Positions 37,557-42,048 of a stretch of DNA of 42,048 nucleotides are shown piece after piece. The notes under the pieces are model-generated. The model saw nothing but the letters and a program-made list of their open reading frames with translations. It was not told the origin of the DNA and did not search any database. The stretch is from positions 1 through 42,048 of the forward strand of contig MEWW01000003.1 in NCBI GenBank assembly GCA_001775475.1, written 5' to 3'. How positions within the stretch are numbered: the stretch's first letter is position 1; every line of letters begins with the position of its first letter. Both the position numbers and the translations under genes were made by a program. The stretch comes from Candidatus Adlerbacteria bacterium RIFCSPHIGHO2_12_FULL_53_18 (GTDB taxonomy: Bacteria > Patescibacteriota > Minisyncoccia > Phycocordibacterales > SBAW01).

Positions 37557-38093
37557 ATGTCGGGCGACAATCTGGAAAGTGAATTTGTACCAGAAGAAGA
37601 GGCGGAGCAAGGCCCGGCACTGATTCGGAAGCTGCGGGAAAAGCTTAAAAAGGCCGTTGAAGAAAAGCAGAAAAACCTCGACGGCTGGCAGAGAGCGCAG
37701 GCCGACTTTGTTAACTACAAACGCGAGGAAGCAAACCTGGCTAGCGAGCGCGAGGTGCGCACCAAAGCCGAGCTTGTTGAGGCCCTCTTACCTGCACTCG
37801 ACTCCTTTGAGCTTGCGCTCAAGCATGCCCAGACCAAAGAGATGAACCTGGTCCACAAGCAGCTGCTAGACGCCCTGCGCAGGCTTGGGGTCGAGTTTTA
37901 CGGCAAGCCGGGCGACACCTTTGACCCCCGCCGCTACGAAGCACTTCGACAAACTGACACCACTATTGCAGAAGAAGATAATACAGTTGAAACGGTGGAG
38001 CGGAGCGGCTATGCTATAAAATTACCCGGGCAAAGCAGTGGAGAAAAAATTATAAGACCTGCACAAGTAACTATAAAAAACTACCATGGCTAA
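37557..38093 (+). CDS. grpE: Nucleotide exchange factor GrpE
   Basis: The 178-aa cochaperone releases ADP from DnaK. It has the long N-terminal coiled coil ([32 protein letters not shown]) and the C-terminal beta wing ([35 protein letters not shown]). Its end overlaps the dnaK start by 8 bases, which points to coupled translation in a stress-chaperone operon. Confidence 0.95.
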   Translation: MSGDNLESEFVPEEEAEQGPALIRKLREKLKKAVEEKQKNLDGWQRAQADFVNYKREEANLASEREVRTKAELVEALLPALDSFELALKHAQTKEMNLVHKQLLDALRRLGVEFYGKPGDTFDPRRYEALRQTDTTIAEEDNTVETVERSGYAIKLPGQSSGEKIIRPAQVTIKNYHG

Positions 38094-39999
38094 AATTTTA
38101 GGCATTGACCTGGGCACCACAAACAGCGCCATGGCGGTTATGCGCGGCGGCGAGCCGCAAATCCTCGAGAACTCCGAAGGCGCACGTACGACCCCTTCGG
38201 TTGTTGCTACATCCAAAACAGGCGAACGCTTAGTAGGTTTGATTGCCCGTCGCCAGGCCGTCACTAACCCCAAAAACACCGTCTACCAGATCAAGCGCTT
38301 TATTGGTCATACGTTTGAGGAGCCGAATGTCCAAAAAGACAAAGCGGCCGTACCATTTGAGCTGCGCAAGGCGCAAAATGGCGGGATTGAGGTCATGATG
38401 GGTACCAAGCCCGGGTCAGAACAAGGTGCGTGGTATCGGCCGGAAGAGATTTCTGCGATGATCCTACAGAAGCTCAAAGCAGACGCCGAAAAGCGTCTGG
38501 GCGAGCCCGTAACCGAAGCGGTTATTACCGTACCGGCGTACTTTAACGACGCACAGCGCGCCGCAACGCGCGACGCGGGCAAAATCGCGGGCCTCGAGGT
38601 TAAGCGCATCATCAACGAGCCTACGGCCGCGGCGCTTGCCTACGGATTTAATAAAAAGAAGGATGAAAAGGTTGTGGTCTTCGACTTTGGCGGCGGCACC
38701 TTTGACATCTCGGTTTTAGAGGTCGTGATGGCCAGTGGGGAAGAGGGTTCGATTGAAGTCCGCTCAACCGACGGCGACGCACACCTGGGCGGCAAAGACA
38801 TCGACCAAAAAATTATTGATTGGCTTGCGACCGAATTTCAGAAGGAGTCGGGAATAGACGTTCGTACCGACCCCTTGGCGCGTCAGCGCTTAGACGAGGC
38901 GGCAGAGAAGGCCAAGATAGAACTCTCCACGGCGGTTGAAACCGAAGTAAACATCCCTTTTTTAACCTCCGACGCCTCTGGACCGCGGCACCTTCTTATT
39001 AAGATGAGCCGCGCCAAGCTTGAGGAGCTTTCGGCAGAGTTTATAGACCGCGCATTGGCAATCACCAAGCGCGCGATGGAAGCAAGCCCGTTTAAAGTTG
39101 GTGACATCAACGAAGTGATCTTGGTTGGCGGCCAAACCCGCATGCCGGCACTCCAGAGTGCGGTAGAGAAATTTTTCGGCAAAAAGGCCAACATGACGGT
39201 AAATCCCGACGAGGTGGTGGCTATCGGTGCTGCAATCCAGGGCGGGATCTTGGGCGGCGAGGTGCGCGACGTGCTCTTGCTTGACGTCATTCCACTCTCG
39301 CTTGGGATTGAGACCATGGGGGGTGTGGCAACAAAACTCATCGAACGCAACACGACCATCCCCACCAGCCGCTCACAGGTGTTCTCTACCGCGGCCGACA
39401 ATCAAACAAGCGTGGAGATTCATATCACCCAGGGCGAGCGCGCGATGGCGAGCGACAACAAATCTTTGGGCCGGTTTGTCTTGGACGGCATACCGCCGGC
39501 GCCGCGCGGCCTTCCACAAGTAGAGGTAACCTTTGATGTTGACGCTAACGGCATACTCACGGTTAAAGCCAAGGACAAAGCGACCAACAAAGAGCAAAGT
39601 ATCCGCATTGAAGGCTCTTCGGGTCTTTCAGAGGCCGATATCGAACGCATGCGCAAAGACGCCGAGCAGAACGCCGCTACCGACAAGCAAAAGGTGGAGC
39701 TCGCCGAGGTGCGCAACCTAGCCGAACAGGTGGTCTACAGCGCACGCAAAGCTCTTGCTGACAACAAGGACAAAATCCCCGCTGATCTCGGCACCTCAAT
39801 CAGCGAAAAAATTTCTGCGCTGGAGGCGGTTAAGAACGGCGACGATGCGACCAAGACAAAAACCGCTACTGAAGAGCTTTCTAAAGAGCTCTCCAAAGTG
39901 TACGAAGCAATCCAAAAAGCCGCTTCGCAAGAACCGCCTCCAGGCTCTCAAAAAGCACCGGAAGATGATAAAAAGCCGGGAGATAATACACAACAGTAG
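38086..39999 (+). CDS. dnaK: Molecular chaperone DnaK (Hsp70)
   Basis: The 637-aa Hsp70 starts [18 protein letters not shown], with [11 protein letters not shown]-type motif ([13 protein letters not shown]), [16 protein letters not shown] and [11 protein letters not shown] in the nucleotide-binding domain. The linker [19 protein letters not shown] leads to the substrate-binding domain and helical lid, and the tail is Pro/Lys/Asp-rich. A short insert ([16 protein letters not shown]) lies at about residues 106-121. A palindrome overlaps the stop codon. Confidence 0.98.
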   Translation: MAKILGIDLGTTNSAMAVMRGGEPQILENSEGARTTPSVVATSKTGERLVGLIARRQAVTNPKNTVYQIKRFIGHTFEEPNVQKDKAAVPFELRKAQNGGIEVMMGTKPGSEQGAWYRPEEISAMILQKLKADAEKRLGEPVTEAVITVPAYFNDAQRAATRDAGKIAGLEVKRIINEPTAAALAYGFNKKKDEKVVVFDFGGGTFDISVLEVVMASGEEGSIEVRSTDGDAHLGGKDIDQKIIDWLATEFQKESGIDVRTDPLARQRLDEAAEKAKIELSTAVETEVNIPFLTSDASGPRHLLIKMSRAKLEELSAEFIDRALAITKRAMEASPFKVGDINEVILVGGQTRMPALQSAVEKFFGKKANMTVNPDEVVAIGAAIQGGILGGEVRDVLLLDVIPLSLGIETMGGVATKLIERNTTIPTSRSQVFSTAADNQTSVEIHITQGERAMASDNKSLGRFVLDGIPPAPRGLPQVEVTFDVDANGILTVKAKDKATNKEQSIRIEGSSGLSEADIERMRKDAEQNAATDKQKVELAEVRNLAEQVVYSARKALADNKDKIPADLGTSISEKISALEAVKNGDDATKTKTATEELSKELSKVYEAIQKAASQEPPPGSQKAPEDDKKPGDNTQQ

Positions 40000-40011
40000 A
40001 CTTGTTGTGTA
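39987..40011. repeat. 9-bp inverted repeat over the dnaK stop codon
   Basis: TACACAACA (39987-39995) pairs perfectly with TGTTGTGTA (40003-40011). No T-run follows, so it may be an RNA-processing or attenuation element instead of a terminator. Confidence 0.5.
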
Positions 40012-40025
40012 AAGCCTAGGCGTGA

Positions 40026-40031
40026 TATGAT
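40026..40031 (+). promoter_or_regulatory. Extended -10 box TGATATGAT before the ABC exporter start
   Basis: TATGAT preceded by TGA ends 8 bases before the ATG at 40040, another near-leaderless arrangement. Confidence 0.5.
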
Positions 40032-40039
40032 GGGTTTTC

Positions 40040-41841
40040 ATGTTCAATTCTCTAGATGGTAGGACGGGTATCCTGGCGGTTTTCTGCCTTTTTTGGAGCT
40101 ACTTAAAAAGACACCGCCTTCTCCTTACTACTCATCTAGTCGGTATCTTTTTAATCCAAATTGCCACACTTGCTACGCCTTGGTTTTTGCGTCAACTTAT
40201 TAACATACTGGCCACTGCAAGGCCCTCCCCTGAAACTCTCGAGCAATTATTTTCTCTCATTGGGTATATAGGCGGTGCATGGTTTTTTGGTTGGCTTGCG
40301 TTCAGGCTCGATTACTTATCTGCCATGTACTTTCAAACTCGCATCATGGCAGACTTGATGGGTGACTCTTTTAACTACATTCTGCGACATTCGTACAATT
40401 TTTTTGTATCGCATTTTGCAGGTTCCATTACCCACCGCATAAGCCGGCTAGGGAGAAGTTTTGAAATTTTTGTTGATACTCTTCTGCTCGAGTTTTTTGC
40501 CACACTTTTATTTATTGCCGGTGAGATAACAGTTCTTTCACTTCAACACCCTGTGTTGGGGATTGTTCTCACTGTGTGATGTATGTGTTACATCATATTT
40601 CAACTCTATATTTCCAACCTTCGCCAACCAAGCCGGGTGAGACGCGCACAGCTTGATACAAAATTAACCGCCACTGTTGCTGACGCTATTTCAAACCAAT
40701 CCACGATCTCGCTTTTTTCCGGCACTAAACATGAGTCTAACCTACTAACACAGGTGTTGGAGCTCTGGGTTAGAGCTATGAGAAAAACCTGGCCTTATAG
40801 ACCATCATATTTGGGCAGGTATAGGTTTGTTTGTCATCATCATTCAGATTGTGCTTTTGTTCGTAGCAGTACATCTGTGGAACAACGGGCTACTTACCGT
40901 AGGCGACTTTATACTCATCCAAGCCTACCTGCTGGTAATATTTGAACGTCTGGTCAGTATTAACCGGGCATTGCGACGTTTTAACGATGCGATTGCCGAC
41001 GCTACAGAATCAGTTGAGTTATTGCAGATGCCCCATGAAGTTGCAGATGTGCCACATGCCAAACCTCTTGTTACAGCTGCAAGCCACATAGAGTTTAAGC
41101 AAGTAAACTTCAACTTTAAAAAAGAGGTTGCGGTTTTGAAAGATTTCTCAGTGAACATTATCAGTGGAGAGAAAGTTGCACTAGTAGGCCCCTCTGGTGC
41201 GGGCAAAACCACGATTACAAAGCTTTTGTTGAGGCTCTACGATATTCAGGGCGGTTCAATTGAAATCGATGGGCAGAATATCGCCCACGTAACGCAAGAC
41301 TCCTTGCGTGAGCAAATAGCTTTTGTCCCACAAGAGCCTATCCTCTTTCACCGGACGCTTATGGAAAACATACGCTACGGTAGACGCGATACCACCGACA
41401 AAGAGGTTATGGAGGCCGCAAAAAAAGCCCATTGCCATGAGTTTATTACTAGCCTTCCAGAGAGGTATAACACGTATGTGGGCGAACGAGGAGTAAAACT
41501 TTCCGGTGGCGAGCGCCAACGGGTGGCTATCGCACGTGCAATATTAAAAAACTCGCCTATTTTAATATTGGACGAAGCTACATCGAGTCTTGACTCGCAA
41601 TCCGAGGCGCTTATTCAAGACGCACTTGCAACACTTTATGGAGGGAAAGACTGTAGTTGTTATCGCCCACCGGCTCTCAACTATTATGAAAATGGATAGG
41701 ATTGTAGTTTTGGACCAAGGCAGGGTAGCGGCTGAAGGAACACATGCTGAACTACTGAGGCAGGGTGGCTTATATCAAAAACTGTGGAGCATCCAAGCAG
41801 GCGGGTTTATCGGTGAAGATGTTGCTGATGGCGAAGAGTAG
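40040..41841 (+). pseudogene. ABC exporter (MsbA/type IV fold), inactivated by one stop and two frameshifts
   Basis: Joined across three frames, the gene would encode a full half-transporter of about 600 aa: a six-span membrane domain, then Walker A GPSGAGKTT, Q-loop VPQEPILF, signature LSGGERQ, Walker B ILILDEATS and H-loop AHRLS. Lesions are visible: an in-frame TGA at 40577-40579 where a Trp would fit (LTV-stop-CMCYIIFQLY); one extra base near 40793-40794, after which the true frame reads IWAGIGLFVIIIQIV; and one extra T in 41635-41637, after which the true frame reads MEGKTVVVIAHRLST. Otherwise the domains are well preserved, so inactivation is recent or the errors are in the assembly. 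It interrupts the usual dnaK-dnaJ neighbourhood. Confidence 0.85.
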
Positions 41842-41842
41842 G

Positions 41843-41870
41843 TTTACTTTACTCATATTTCTGGTACACT
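41843..41870 (+). promoter_or_regulatory. Possible dnaJ promoter TTTACT-16-TACACT
   Basis: TTTACT (41843-41848) and TACACT (41865-41870) are 16 bases apart, 12 bases before the dnaJ ATG. Confidence 0.4.
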
Positions 41871-41882
41871 GTTGATAATCAT

Positions 41883-42048
41883 ATGGCTACCAAGAAAGAC
41901 TACTACGAAGTGCTCGGGGTTGATAAAAAAGCCACAAAAGAAGACATTAAAAAAGCATTCCACAAGCTTGCCCACAAGTTCCACCCCGACAAGGGCGGCG
42001 GCGACGTCGATAAATTTAAAGAGGTTTCTGAAGCGTATTCAATCTTGA
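41883..42048 (+). CDS. dnaJ: Chaperone DnaJ (3' end outside window)
   Basis: Fifty-five codons are visible before the window ends without a stop. They form a J domain: [20 protein letters not shown] and the HPD motif (residues 34-36) in [10 protein letters not shown], which stimulates DnaK ATPase. The Gly/Phe, zinc and substrate domains would lie beyond the window, so a full DnaJ and a J-domain-only protein cannot be told apart. The position after grpE-dnaK favours DnaJ. Confidence 0.88.
   Translation, partial: MATKKDYYEVLGVDKKATKEDIKKAFHKLAHKFHPDKGGGDVDKFKEVSEAYSIL

Noticed and set aside
40577-40579. TGA read as an amino acid (recoded genetic code)
   Set aside because: TGA ends leuS and the genes at 30897 and 32178, and the same exporter also has two frameshifts, so inactivation or sequence error is simpler.

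Overview
The window looks like a chromosomal segment of a Candidate Phyla Radiation (Patescibacteria) bacterium, most likely a Parcubacteria lineage. The reasons are protein families I associate with that group (a DUF5671-like membrane protein, a DUF8128-like membrane protein with the VEELATIWHFP signature, a DUF7282-like protein, sigma-region-4 plus HARE-HTH proteins, Cys-rich YGxNS repeats), compact versions of core enzymes (an alanyl-tRNA synthetase ending after its editing domain, a short LeuRS, a YchF without its helical insert) and many genes starting a few bases after a -10 box. TGA serves as an ordinary stop (leuS and the genes ending at 30897 and 32178), so this is not the Gracilibacteria/SR1 code. 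The lineage is inferred from recognition, not from a search.

Positions 1-10520 are accessory DNA. They hold the end of a PaaX/Cas2-like regulator, a minus-strand unknown gene, about 1.1 kb without convincing genes, a possible ssDNA-annealing protein, a promoter-driven structured RNA leader before a secreted Cys-rich protein, a two-gene unit (64-aa protein plus an SMC/Rad50-like zinc-hook ATPase) with its own promoter inside inverted repeats, a GC-rich beta-solenoid gene with private promoter and terminator, a second structured RNA with promoter and terminator, and a serine-recombinase trio (163-aa catalytic-domain-only protein, 57-aa protein, 581-aa large serine recombinase). The large recombinase runs 68 bases into ychF, suggesting that ychF was the integration target and that the element continues left of the window.

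Positions 10453-32178 are mostly chromosomal. They hold ychF, a minus-strand cluster of three tiny genes, a DUF5671-like protein, leuS, a sigma4/HARE regulator, envelope genes (VirB2-like, DUF8128-like, mltG), mnmA coupled to an ATP-cone/Mrr-like nuclease, a Cas4/RecB-like nuclease overlapping an alkyltransferase, ung, a minus-strand M13 peptidase, an HTH/sigma4 fusion, alaS, and an actin-like/baseplate-like pair.

Positions 32188-36798 carry infA-rpmJ-rpsM-rpsK-rpsD-rpoA-rplQ-rplM-rpsI behind a good promoter. A hicBA toxin-antitoxin module sits between rpsI and the operon terminator, flanked by a duplication of the rpsI 3' end. Positions 36827-42048 hold a Cys/His/Asp-motif protein of unknown function and grpE-dnaK, then an ABC exporter broken by one in-frame stop and two frameshifts, and the start of dnaJ.

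Two translation-start styles coexist: many core genes lack a Shine-Dalgarno and start 6-9 bases after a -10 box, whereas several accessory genes have strong Shine-Dalgarno sequences. The most notable observations are the two structured RNAs, the hicBA insertion scar in rpsI, the zinc-hook ATPase unit and the recombinase/ychF junction.
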